DNA of 64,000 bases, taken from contig DAOPQC010000010.1 in the NCBI GenBank assembly GCA_035358815.1, forward strand, positions 71,553 to 135,552, given 5' to 3'. The position numbers and the translations under genes are program-made. The number at the start of each line of letters is the position of its first letter. Position 1 is the stretch's first letter. The notes under the pieces are model-generated. The model had not been told where the DNA came from and did no database searches. It worked only from the letters and a program-made list of their open reading frames with translations. This DNA is from Thermoanaerobaculales bacterium. Lineage in GTDB: Bacteria > Acidobacteriota > Thermoanaerobaculia > Thermoanaerobaculales > Sulfomarinibacteraceae. Below, one piece after another: positions 37,379 to 45,380 of this stretch.

Positions 37379-38644
37379 ATGAGTCAACTCGTACCGCCGC
37401 ACGGAAGCCCCGAGCTGAAGCCGCTGCTGCTCGGCGGCGCCGCGCTCGCCGCCGAGCGGGAGCGGGCCCTCGGCCTGACGAGGGTGCCGCTGACCAGCCG
37501 CGAGACCGGGGACCTGATCATGATGGGCATCGGCGGCTTCACCCCGCTCGACGGCTTCATGGGGTCCTCCGACTGGCGGGGCGTCTGCGACGAGATGTTG
37601 ATGCCGTCGAAGGGAGGCCTGTTCTGGCCGATCCCGATCACCCTGTCCGCCACTGCCGAGCTCGCCGGGCGGATCGCCCTCGGCGAGGACGTCGCCCTCT
37701 GGGACGAGGAGACCGGCGAGCTGATGGCGACGATGACGGTGAACGAGAAGTACGCCATCGACAAGGCCCACGAGTGCTCGACCGTCTTTCGCACCACCGA
37801 CCAGGCCCACCCGGGCGTCGCGATGGTCATGGCCCAGGCCGACGTCAACCTCGCGGGTCCGGTCAAGGTGCTCTCGGAGTCGTACTTCCCCAGCCAGTTC
37901 GCCGGCCTCTACCAGCGCCCGGCCGAGGCGCGCAGGATGTTCGAGGAGCGGGGCTGGTCGACCGTCGCCGCCCTCCAGCTGCGCAACCCCATGCACGGCT
38001 CCCACGCCTACCTGGCATGGGTCGCCATCGAAGTCTGCGACGGCGTCTACATCCATCAGCTGGTCGGCAAGCTCAAGCCCGGCGACATCCCGGCCGAGGT
38101 CCGCGTCAAGGCAATCAACGCGCTGGTCGACAAGTACTTCCGCAAGGAACGGGTGGCGATGGCCGGCTACCCGCTCGACATGCGCTACGCCGGCCCCCGC
38201 GAGGCGCTGCTGCACGCCGTGTTCCGGCAGAACTACGGCTGCTCCCACCTGATCGTCGGCCGCGACCACGCCGGCGTCGGCGACTACTACGGCCCCTTCG
38301 ACGCCCAGAAGATCTTCCTCGAGATCCCGCCCGGCGCCCTCCAGCTCAAGCCGCTGTGCATGGACTGGACGTTCTACTGCTACGAGTGCGGCAGCATGGC
38401 GTCGATGAAGACCTGCCCGCACGAGTCCAAGGCGGTGATCGATGACGACGGGCGGTACCAGGGCGGCGCCCGCCTGCTGCTGTCCGGCACCCTCCTGCGC
38501 AAGCTGATGAGCGAGGGCAAGCCGGTGCCCGCGGAGTTCTCCAAGCCCGAGGTCATCGCGGTGCTCAAGGAGTACTACGACAACCTCGAGCAGAAGGTCG
38601 AGGTCAAGCTGCACGGCGCCGCCACCGGCGACGTCAAGCGGTAG
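37379..38644 (+). CDS. sat: Sulfate adenylyltransferase (ATP sulfurylase)
   Basis: A 421-residue homo-oligomeric enzyme forming APS and PPi from sulfate and ATP. The nucleotide-binding QLRNPMHGSHAY matches the QxRNPxHxxH motif, and GRDHAGVGDYYGPFDAQK is intact. A zinc-binding group is visible as CYECGSMASMKTCPH. AAAGGAG precedes the ATG at good distance. It closes the operon, 34 bases after qmoC. With aprBA it supplies and consumes APS in the dissimilatory pathway. Confidence 0.96.
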   Translation: MSQLVPPHGSPELKPLLLGGAALAAERERALGLTRVPLTSRETGDLIMMGIGGFTPLDGFMGSSDWRGVCDEMLMPSKGGLFWPIPITLSATAELAGRIALGEDVALWDEETGELMATMTVNEKYAIDKAHECSTVFRTTDQAHPGVAMVMAQADVNLAGPVKVLSESYFPSQFAGLYQRPAEARRMFEERGWSTVAALQLRNPMHGSHAYLAWVAIEVCDGVYIHQLVGKLKPGDIPAEVRVKAINALVDKYFRKERVAMAGYPLDMRYAGPREALLHAVFRQNYGCSHLIVGRDHAGVGDYYGPFDAQKIFLEIPPGALQLKPLCMDWTFYCYECGSMASMKTCPHESKAVIDDDGRYQGGARLLLSGTLLRKLMSEGKPVPAEFSKPEVIAVLKEYYDNLEQKVEVKLHGAATGDVKR

Positions 38645-38715
38645 GCCAGCCCGGTGCCTCGGCCGCCCTCGAAGCCCCGCTGGCGCGCCCGGCCGCTGCC
38701 AGCGCAGCCAGCCGC

Positions 38716-38747
38716 CGGAAACGGGCAGGGGTACGGGCACGGGAACG
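38716..38747. repeat. GGGCAC/GGGAAC hexamer tract
   Basis: CGGAAACGGGCAGGGGTACG continues with GGCACGGGAACG, the rightmost copy of the hexamer family. The gap 38645-38978 holds this and the leader described separately. Confidence 0.5.
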
Positions 38748-38798
38748 TGGGCAAATCGGCCGCCAATCTGGGCCGGACCGACAGCACTTGCGCGAAAT

Positions 38799-38808
38799 CT
38801 GCTATCAT
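38799..38808 (+). promoter_or_regulatory. Extended -10 promoter of the RRM gene
   Basis: TGCTATCAT is an extended -10 box with no clear -35. The transcript would start near 38815, giving a leader of ~165 bases. Confidence 0.45.
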
Positions 38809-38814
38809 GACGCT

Positions 38815-38865
38815 CCGGCCCGTCCCAGCACGCGGTTCGGGCCGGGTGTGTGCCCGCGAGGGCAC
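38815..38865 (+). promoter_or_regulatory. Two-hairpin RNA leader of the RRM gene
   Basis: CCGGCCCG (38815-38822) pairs perfectly with CGGGCCGG (38838-38845). Four bases later, GTGCCC and GGGCAC form a stem closed by a GCGA (GNRA) tetraloop (38850-38865). The start codon is at 38979. Long leaders of this kind on RNA-binding-protein genes are often sites of autoregulation; that is inference here. Confidence 0.45.
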
Positions 38866-38978
38866 GTTGAATGAGGAGGCCATCGGGGCCGACCTTCGCA
38901 TGGGCGGGCGAATCGCCTCACGAGCGTGGCTTGAGTACGCCCCGGAACGGCCGTGACTCAGGGAGACAGGAAGAGAGT

Positions 38979-39299
38979 ATGGCGAAGAAACTGTTTGTGG
39001 GAAGTCTGAGCTGGGACACCAACGACGCCAAGCTGCTGCAGGCGTTCAACCGGTTTGGCGAGGTCACCGAAGCCAAGGTGATCACCGACCGTGACTCCGG
39101 CCGCTCGCGCGGGTTCGGCTTCGTCACCTTCGAGGACGAGGAAGCAGCCGACCGGGCGATCGCCGCCCTGAACGGCACCGAGCTCGACGGCCGCACCATC
39201 AAGGTCAACGTCGCCCAGGAGCGCAGCCGCGAGGGTGGTGGCCGCGGCGGCGGCGGCAACCGCGGTGGTGGCGGCGGCCGCGACCGCGACCGCTGGTAG
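38979..39299 (+). CDS. RRM RNA-binding protein with Gly/Arg tail
   Basis: A 106-residue protein with one RRM domain, RNP2 KLFVGSL and RNP1 RGFGFVTF, followed by a Gly/Arg-rich tail (GGGRGGGGNRGGGGGRDRDR). It binds single-stranded RNA and is comparable to cyanobacterial Rbp or cold-shock RRM proteins. It may be an RNA chaperone whose own mRNA leader is a target. GGGAG and AGAGAG lie before the ATG at 38979; the longer upstream frame has no domain and is discarded. Confidence 0.9.
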   Translation: MAKKLFVGSLSWDTNDAKLLQAFNRFGEVTEAKVITDRDSGRSRGFGFVTFEDEEAADRAIAALNGTELDGRTIKVNVAQERSREGGGRGGGGNRGGGGGRDRDRW

Positions 39300-39322
39300 C
39301 CTGGATCCAGAGCTGAACCAAC

Positions 39323-39353
39323 CGAACCCCTCCCCCGCGGAGGGGTTCGTCTT
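39323..39353 (+). terminator. Intrinsic terminator after the RRM gene
   Basis: CGAACCCCTCC (39323-39333) pairs with GGAGGGGTTCG (39339-39349) across a five-base loop, followed by TCTTT. Confidence 0.8.
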
Positions 39354-39482
39354 TCCTCGCCCGAGGCCGGCCCGGCGGCGCGGGCCTGACGCGCGGCCGC
39401 AACCGCCGTCGCGCGCGAGCGCGCCAGCCAGCCCTTGTCAGCCGCGTCGCCGGCTCTCGCTGCCGGCGCGGGCCGGCGCAGC

Positions 39483-40709
39483 TCAGCGCTCGGCCGGGCG
39501 GTGCGCAGCGGCGCCGCCGGCCAGCAGCTCGGCCAGGGCGCGGCCCAGGAGCCGGTACTGCTCGAGGCTGTTGTAGAGCTGGGCCGAGATCCGGACCAGG
39601 CGGCCGGGGGGCGCCGGCCACGGGATGACCGGGACCTCGATTCGCCAGCGCTCGAGCAGCGCCGCCTGGAGCGGATCGGTGTAGAGGGCCGAGGCGGGCT
39701 CGGCGCCGGCTCCCGGCGGCAGCGGCAGCGCGGCCAGCGACCCGATCATCTCGTCCGGGCACGGCGGCTCGATGCCGAGCGCTCGACAGAGCTCGTCGCG
39801 CGCCTGGAGGGCGAGCCGGCGGTTGCGCCGCCGGAGCTCGGGCCACCCGCCCTCGAGCAGGCCCCCCATGACACGGATCGCCTCCGGCACGCACAGCACC
39901 GCGGTCGGGTCATCGGTCCCGACCCAGTCGAACTCGAGGTGGAAGCGCGACCGGTCGCCGCGCTCCGAGTTCGCCCCGTGGCTGATCACCGGCGGCCGCA
40001 CCCGCCCGCGAAGCCCGGACCTCACGTGCAGGAAGGCGGCGCCCTTGGGGGCGCACAGCCACTTGTGGCAGTTGCCCGCGTAGTAGGCCGCGCCGAGATC
40101 GTCGAGGTCGAGATCGACCATGCCCGGCCCGTGGGCGCCGTCCACCAGGGTGTCGACATCGCGACCGTCGAGCTCCCGCACCAGCCGCCGGATCGGCAGC
40201 ACGAGGCCGGTCTGGCTGGTCACGTGGTCGAGCAGGGCGAGGCGGGTCCGACCGGTCACCCCGGCCATCACCGCCTCGACGACCTCGTCCGGCGAGCCGA
40301 GGGGGAATGGGACCTTCACCACCACGACCCTCGCCCCGGCGCGGCCGGCCACGAACTCGAGGGCGTTGCGGCAGGCGTTGTACTCGTGGTCGGTGGTCAG
40401 CAGCTCGTCGCCCGGAGCCAGGGCCTGCGACTGCAGGACCGCATTGACCGCGGTGGTCGCGTTGCTGACCCACGCGAGCCGGGACGCGTCCGCCCCGATG
40501 AAGGCGGCGAGCTCCGCCCGGGCGGCGTCCAGCAGGGGTTCGAGATCCCGCGCCAGGAACTGCACCGGCTGGCGCTCCATCCGGTCGCGCAGCCGCCGCT
40601 GGTGCTCGAGCACGGTGATCGGGCAGGCCCCGAACGACCCGTGGTTGAGGAACGCGACCTCGGGGTCGAGCTGCCACAGTGCCCTGGGATCGAAGCCGTC
40701 GTGCAGCAC
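39483..40709 (-). CDS. Class V aminotransferase-fold PLP enzyme
   Basis: A 408-residue protein of the isopenicillin-N-epimerase/cysteine-desulfurase-like group. The N-terminus opens with FLNHGSFGACP, and the PLP lysine is likely that in GNCHKWLCAPKG. Other landmarks are VSNATTAVNAV, TTDHEYNACRNAL and the Asp of VDGAHGPGM. Substrate and reaction are unknown; epimerase or lyase activity is possible. The GTG start has GAGG seven bases upstream. It is divergent from the DUF2270 gene. Confidence 0.85.
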   Translation of the reverse strand: MLHDGFDPRALWQLDPEVAFLNHGSFGACPITVLEHQRRLRDRMERQPVQFLARDLEPLLDAARAELAAFIGADASRLAWVSNATTAVNAVLQSQALAPGDELLTTDHEYNACRNALEFVAGRAGARVVVVKVPFPLGSPDEVVEAVMAGVTGRTRLALLDHVTSQTGLVLPIRRLVRELDGRDVDTLVDGAHGPGMVDLDLDDLGAAYYAGNCHKWLCAPKGAAFLHVRSGLRGRVRPPVISHGANSERGDRSRFHLEFDWVGTDDPTAVLCVPEAIRVMGGLLEGGWPELRRRNRRLALQARDELCRALGIEPPCPDEMIGSLAALPLPPGAGAEPASALYTDPLQAALLERWRIEVPVIPWPAPPGRLVRISAQLYNSLEQYRLLGRALAELLAGGAAAHRPAER

Positions 40710-40771
40710 GGGGCCACCTCGCGCCCGGCAACGCTACCGTTGCCGGTGGGCGAGCGCAAGCCGGCGCGCGG

Positions 40772-40777
40772 TACAAT
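40772..40777 (+). promoter_or_regulatory. Possible -10 box of a leaderless DUF2270 transcript
   Basis: TACAAT lies seven bases before GTG 40785, without a Shine-Dalgarno. It overlaps the alternative ATG at 40776, which argues against that start. Confidence 0.35.
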
Positions 40778-40784
40778 GCCTGCC

Positions 40785-41486
40785 GTGAACGTCCCCGTGC
40801 TGCCGCCCGACGCGCCCCTCGAGTCGGCATCCTTCACCACCGCCATGACCCACCTCTACCGCGGTGAGATGAACCGTTTGACGGTGTGGCGGCAGCGCCT
40901 GGACGTCACCACGAACTGGGCGATCATCCTCACCACCGCGCTCAGCACCTTCACCCTCGGCACCGACGACGTCCCCCACTACACCCTGCTGCTCGGCCTC
41001 GCGCTGCTCGCCATCTCGATCACGTTCGAGAGCCGCCGCTACCGTCGCCTCCACCACTGCAAGTGGCGCGTCTACCTGCTCGAGAGCGGCTTCTTCGCCG
41101 AGCTGCTCCGCACCGGCGTGACCGCCACCCCCGACTGGCGGCGGCTGCTCGCCGCCGACCTCCGCCACCGCCACTTCCAGATGTCGTCCCTGCTCGCGAT
41201 CCGCGTCCGGCTGCGGCGGAACTACCTGGCGCTGGTCTACTTCCTGGCGGCGGTCTGGCTCGTCAAGCTGTACATCCACCCGACCAGGGCCACCTCGCTA
41301 GCGGACGTCTTCTCGAGGCTTCACATCGGCGAGCTCATCCCCTCATGGGCCGTCGCCGTCGCCGTACTGGCGTTCCTCGTCACCGCGACGGCGTTGGCGG
41401 TCACCTGCCCGTCGGCCGAGCGGCTCGAGGACTGGTCCGGTCACTACGACCGGGTGCGCGGTCGACGTTCCGCGTCGCATCCGTGA
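40785..41486 (+). CDS. DUF2270 family membrane protein
   Basis: A 233-residue protein whose core (LYRGEMNRLTVWRQRLD, then TTNWAIILTTALSTF) matches the DUF2270 family. Four hydrophobic segments are seen near residues 44-60, 68-82, 159-175 and 195-215. No function is established for the family. The start is set at GTG 40785; ATG 40776 in the same frame is the other option. Confidence 0.8.
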   Translation: MNVPVLPPDAPLESASFTTAMTHLYRGEMNRLTVWRQRLDVTTNWAIILTTALSTFTLGTDDVPHYTLLLGLALLAISITFESRRYRRLHHCKWRVYLLESGFFAELLRTGVTATPDWRRLLAADLRHRHFQMSSLLAIRVRLRRNYLALVYFLAAVWLVKLYIHPTRATSLADVFSRLHIGELIPSWAVAVAVLAFLVTATALAVTCPSAERLEDWSGHYDRVRGRRSASHP

Positions 41487-41520
41487 TCGGCGGGCGCGCG
41501 GAGCCCACCTCCCCCCCAGC

Positions 41521-41526
41521 TATACT
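41521..41526 (+). promoter_or_regulatory. Possible -10 box of a leaderless hypA transcript
   Basis: TATACT lies six bases before the GTG start of hypA, which has no Shine-Dalgarno upstream. No -35 element is evident. Confidence 0.4.
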
Positions 41527-41532
41527 CCTCGG

Positions 41533-41943
41533 GTGCACGAGATGAGCATCGCGCTGGAGATCCAGCAAGTGTGCAACGACGCGGTGCGCCAGTATGGCGC
41601 CGGACGGATCGGAACGGTCCGGGTGGCGATCGGCGAGCTGGCGGCGGTCGAGCCGGACCTGCTGCGCTTCGCCTGGGAGGCGGTGGTCGCTGAAGGGCCT
41701 CACGCCGGCTCCAGCCTCGAGGTCGTGTGGTGCCCGGCGACCCAGCGCTGCGCCCGGTGCGGCGAGGTCAAGGACCGCGCCACCGGCAGCTGGCTGCGGA
41801 TCTGCTCCGAGTGCGGGCTGCCGCTCGAGGTGACCGGCGGCGACGAGCTCGACGTGCTCGAGGTCACCTTCACGCCGGACGACGAGGCGGGCGCCAAGCT
41901 GCCGGCCGAGACGGGGGTCGGCGACGCCGGGGAGAGCCGATGA
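41533..41943 (+). CDS. hypA: Hydrogenase nickel incorporation protein HypA
   Basis: The 136-residue nickel-delivery chaperone for NiFe hydrogenase. It starts MHEMSIA, where His2 is the nickel ligand, and has two zinc CxxC motifs (CARCGE and CSECGL). It works with HypB to insert Ni into the hydrogenase large subunit. The GTG start coincides with the family N-terminus. Its stop overlaps the hypB ATG (ATGA). Confidence 0.95.
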   Translation: MHEMSIALEIQQVCNDAVRQYGAGRIGTVRVAIGELAAVEPDLLRFAWEAVVAEGPHAGSSLEVVWCPATQRCARCGEVKDRATGSWLRICSECGLPLEVTGGDELDVLEVTFTPDDEAGAKLPAETGVGDAGESR

Positions 41944-42617
41944 CGCAGGTGATCACCGTCCGGCGGCGGGCGCTGGCGGCGAGCGAGGATCGGGCGCGGC
42001 TGCTCCGCGAGAGGTTCGCGCAATCCGGGACGCTGGTGGTCAACCTCATCTCGGCGCCCGGCTCCGGGAAGACCACCCTCCTCGAGGCGACGCTGCGGAG
42101 ACTGACCGCCGGCCACCGCTGCGCAGTGATCGAGGGCGATGTCGCCACCGAGCGCGACGCCGACCGGATCCGCGCCCTCGGGGTGCCCGCCCACCAGATC
42201 CTGACCGGCGGCGCCTGCCACCTCGACGCCCGCCAGGTCGAGGCGGCGCTCGCGACCCCCGGCCTGCCGCCGGCAGACATCCTGTTCATCGAGAACGTTG
42301 GCAACCTGATCTGCCCGACCGCCTACGACCTCGGCGAGGACCTCAAGGTCGCGGTGCTGTCGGTCGCCGAGGGCGACGACAAGCCCTTCAAGTACCCGGC
42401 CATCTTCGCCCGCGCAGCCGTCACGGTGATCAGCAAGATCGACCTCCTCCCCCACCTGACCTTCGACGTCGCCGCCGTCGAGGAGCAGCTCCGCGCGCTC
42501 AACCCGGGTGGCACGATCCTCACGACCTCGGCGGTTACGGCCGAGGGCGTCGACGCGTGGTGCGACCTGCTCGTGAAGCGATTGGCCGACAAGCGACGAG
42601 CGTCAGCTCCGCCATGA
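41940..42617 (+). CDS. hypB: Hydrogenase nickel incorporation GTPase HypB
   Basis: A 225-residue SIMIBI GTPase. The P-loop is SAPGSGKTT, with later motifs IEGDVATERDADRI, FIENVGNLICP and SKIDLLPH. It uses GTP hydrolysis to drive Ni transfer from HypA. There is no His-rich nickel-storage region and no CxxCGC N-terminal site, so it is the minimal form. A 100-bp inverted-repeat element separates it from hypF. Confidence 0.95.
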   Translation: MTQVITVRRRALAASEDRARLLRERFAQSGTLVVNLISAPGSGKTTLLEATLRRLTAGHRCAVIEGDVATERDADRIRALGVPAHQILTGGACHLDARQVEAALATPGLPPADILFIENVGNLICPTAYDLGEDLKVAVLSVAEGDDKPFKYPAIFARAAVTVISKIDLLPHLTFDVAAVEEQLRALNPGGTILTTSAVTAEGVDAWCDLLVKRLADKRRASAPP

Positions 42618-42629
42618 TCGTGCTTCAAC

Positions 42630-42729
42630 TCCAATTCCGCCCTTCGGGCGCAAACGCATCGAGTGAACCTCGCACGGCGACTCCGCCGAACGGCAGGGTT
42701 CGGCAACCCGCCCGACGGGCGGAATTGGA
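42630..42729. mobile_element. 100-bp MITE-like inverted-repeat element in the hyp cluster
   Basis: Terminal 21-base arms at 42630-42650 and 42709-42729 (TCCAATTCCGCCCTTCGGGC and its complement) match with one mismatch. An inner stem CCGAAC/GTTCGG near 42686-42703 is also present. It fills almost the whole hypB-hypF gap. No flanking target duplication was identified. Confidence 0.6.
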
Positions 42730-42768
42730 AACGGGGGGGAACCTGAGGCCGACTCCGGAGCGGAGACC

Positions 42769-45114
42769 GTGAAGGGCCATGTGATCCGCCTCCGAGTTCG
42801 GTGTCGAGGGGCAGTCCAGGGGGTGGGCTTCCGGCCGACCGTCCACCGGCTCGCGACCGCGGCCGGCCTCGCCGGCTGGGTGGTCAACGACCCCGGCGGC
42901 GCGACGGTCGAGGTCGAGGGCCCCGAGCCCGCGGTGCGCGCCTTCCCCGACCGGCTGCGCGCCGCCCTGCCTGCCCTGGCCCGGCTCGACACCATGGAGG
43001 TGGCGGAGATCCCGGTCGCCGGCGAGGCCGTCTTCGAGGTCCGCAGCTCCCGCGAGGGGCGCCGCGCGGGCGCGCTGGTTCCGCCGGACGCCGCGCTCTG
43101 CGCCGACTGCCGCCGCGAGCTTGACGACCCGGGCGACCGCCGCCACCACTACCCCTTCATCACCTGCACCAACTGCGGCCCGCGCTTCTCCCTCGTCCAC
43201 CATCTCCCCTACGACCGGCGGACGACGTCGATGGCCTGCTTCCCGATGTGCCCGGCCTGCGGCCGCGAGTACGCCGATCCCGCCGACCGGCGCTTCCACG
43301 CCGAGCCGGTCTGCTGCCCCGACTGCGGCCCGCGGCTGCGGCTCCTCGACGCAACAGGCGCAACGCGGGCGTCCGGGGACGGCGCGATCGAGGCTGCGCG
43401 GCGGGCACTGCTCGCGGGCGAGGTGGTCGCGGTCAAGGGCCTCGGCGGGTTCCAGCTCGCCTGCCGCGCCGACCTCGCGGCCCCGGTGCAGGCGCTGCGG
43501 GCCCGTAAGCGGAGGCCGACCAAGCCCTTCGCAGTCATGGTCCGGGGCCTTGCCGAAGCGGAGGAGCTGGTGCGGCTGACCGACGCCGACCGCCGGCTGA
43601 TGGCGTCGCCGCGCTCGCCGGTGGTGCTCGCGCCCCGCGTGCCGGGCTGCGCGGTGGTCGACGAGGTGGCCCCCGGGATCGGTGACCTCGGCGTGATGCT
43701 GACGACGACGCCGCTGCACGTGGAGCTGCTGCGCCCGGTCGAGATGCCGCCGCTGGTCATGACCTCGGGAAATCTCAGCGACGAGCCGATCTGCCGGGAA
43801 AACCGGGAGGCGCTGCAGCGGCTGGCCGGGGTCGCCGATGCCTTCCTGGTCCACGACCGCGACGTGGTGCGCCGGGTCGATGACTCGGTCGTCCGTTCCT
43901 GCGCTGATGCGCCGGTCGTCGTGCGGCGCGCCCGGGGCTGGGTCCCGGAGCCGCTGCCGCTGCCCGAAGCATCACCGTCGCCGGTTCTCGCCGTCGGCGG
44001 CCACCTGCTTTCAACCGCCTGTGTCGCGGTAGGTGACCAGGCGTTCCTGTCGCAGCATTGCGGCGACCTCGACTCCGAGCCGGCGCGCCGTTTCCACCGG
44101 GAGGTCATCGACGGCCTCGAGGACTTCCTCCAGGTCGCCCCCGCGGTCATCGTCTCGGACGCCCACCCCGACTACCCGAGCTCGTGGCTCGCCCGGGAGC
44201 TCGCCGCCGCCCGCAGCGGTCGTGTCCTCGAGGTCCAGCACCACCTCGCCCACGCCGCGGCGGCGCTCGCCGAGCACGGCCGCTTCCCCGCCGCCGGCGA
44301 GCAGGCACTGGCGATCAGCCTCGACGGCACCGGCTGGGGGCCTGACGGCACCGCCTGGGGCGGCGAGTGGCTGCACCTCGACGGCGACCTGAGCTGGTGG
44401 CGCGTCGGCCACCTCGAGCCGCTGCCCCTGGTCGGCGGCGAGGCCGCGGTGCGCGAGCCGTGGCGGGTGGCGGTGGCGGCCCTGGCGCGCGCCGGCGCCG
44501 CGGACCTGGTCTGGGACCTGCCGCTGGGCCGCGCTGTCGACCGGAACCTCGCTCGCGAGGTCGCGCGCCTCGCCGCCGGCGACGGGGCCTGGCCGCTCGC
44601 CTCCGGAGCCGGTCGCCTGTTCGAGGCCGCCGGCGCGCTGCTCGCAGCGGTCGTGCGCAACGACTGGGAGGGCGAGGCCGCGGTCGTCCTCGAGACCCTG
44701 GCGGCGGCGTGGCCAGGCGAGGCCGAGGCGTGGCCGCTCGGCAACCACGAGCTCGGCGGCCTCCCGGTCCTCCCGTCCGCCGGGATGCTCGCCGAGGCCG
44801 CCCGGCGGCTGGCCGGCGGCGAACAGGCCGAGCGCATCGCGGCGTCGTTCCATGCCACCTTCTGCGCGCTCGCGGTCGACCTCACCCGGCGGGCCGGCGG
44901 TCCGGCAACGGTGGCGCTCGGCGGCGGCTGCCTGGTCAACCGGCTGCTGCGCGACGGCCTGCGGGCCGGGCTCCAGCAGTCCGGCTTCGAGCCCCTGCTC
45001 GCGACCTCGGTGCCGCCCGGCGACGGCGGCCTCGCCTACGGCCAGGCCGCGCTCGCCGCGGTCGCGCTCGCCCGCGGCGTCGAGCCACGCGCCCGCGTCG
45101 GCCTCACCCGGTGA
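42769..45114 (+). CDS. hypF: Carbamoyltransferase HypF
   Basis: A 781-residue protein that turns carbamoyl phosphate into the thiocarbamate on HypE, the source of the cyanide ligands of NiFe hydrogenase. Domains in order are: acylphosphatase (RGAVQGVGFRPTVHRLA, ~13-29), zinc-finger region (CADC, CTNCGPRF, CPACGREY, CCPDCGP, ~108-198), a YrdC-like domain (KRRPTKPFAVM and TSGNLSDEPI) and the Kae1-like C-terminal domain (HHLAHAAAALAEHG). GTG 42769 is preceded by GGAG. hypC follows 38 bases later. Confidence 0.96.
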   Translation: MKGHVIRLRVRCRGAVQGVGFRPTVHRLATAAGLAGWVVNDPGGATVEVEGPEPAVRAFPDRLRAALPALARLDTMEVAEIPVAGEAVFEVRSSREGRRAGALVPPDAALCADCRRELDDPGDRRHHYPFITCTNCGPRFSLVHHLPYDRRTTSMACFPMCPACGREYADPADRRFHAEPVCCPDCGPRLRLLDATGATRASGDGAIEAARRALLAGEVVAVKGLGGFQLACRADLAAPVQALRARKRRPTKPFAVMVRGLAEAEELVRLTDADRRLMASPRSPVVLAPRVPGCAVVDEVAPGIGDLGVMLTTTPLHVELLRPVEMPPLVMTSGNLSDEPICRENREALQRLAGVADAFLVHDRDVVRRVDDSVVRSCADAPVVVRRARGWVPEPLPLPEASPSPVLAVGGHLLSTACVAVGDQAFLSQHCGDLDSEPARRFHREVIDGLEDFLQVAPAVIVSDAHPDYPSSWLARELAAARSGRVLEVQHHLAHAAAALAEHGRFPAAGEQALAISLDGTGWGPDGTAWGGEWLHLDGDLSWWRVGHLEPLPLVGGEAAVREPWRVAVAALARAGAADLVWDLPLGRAVDRNLAREVARLAAGDGAWPLASGAGRLFEAAGALLAAVVRNDWEGEAAVVLETLAAAWPGEAEAWPLGNHELGGLPVLPSAGMLAEAARRLAGGEQAERIAASFHATFCALAVDLTRRAGGPATVALGGGCLVNRLLRDGLRAGLQQSGFEPLLATSVPPGDGGLAYGQAALAAVALARGVEPRARVGLTR

Positions 45115-45116
45115 GG

Positions 45117-45122
45117 TATGAT
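45117..45122 (+). promoter_or_regulatory. Possible -10 box upstream of hypC
   Basis: TATGAT lies between the hypF stop and hypC. No -35 match was seen, so an internal promoter for hypCDE is only possible. Confidence 0.25.
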
Positions 45123-45152
45123 CCGGCAACCGAGCCCGCGGAGGGCGGCGCG

Positions 45153-45380
45153 ATGTGTCTTGCCATTCCGATGCGCCTGATCGAGCGCGGCGAGAACGAG
45201 GGCGTGGTCGAGCTCGACGGCGTCCGGCGCACGGTGTCGCTGATGCTGCTGCCCGACGCGGCGGTCGGCCAGCACCTGCTGATCCACGCCGGCTACGCCA
45301 TCGGCGCCGTCGACGAGGTCGAGGCCGAGACCACGCTGGCGCTGCTGCGGGAGCTCGCGGACGCGATGGTCGACCCGTGA
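45153..45380 (+). CDS. hypC: Hydrogenase assembly chaperone HypC
   Basis: A 75-residue chaperone beginning MCLAIPM, in which Cys2 binds the iron atom that it carries with HypD. It also contacts the hydrogenase large subunit. GGAGGG is upstream of the ATG. Its stop overlaps the hypD GTG. Confidence 0.95.
   Translation: MCLAIPMRLIERGENEGVVELDGVRRTVSLMLLPDAAVGQHLLIHAGYAIGAVDEVEAETTLALLRELADAMVDP

Noticed and set aside
45117..45122. hypCDE as a separate transcription unit
   Set aside because: Only a lone TATGAT supports it; spacing and function favour one hyp cluster.
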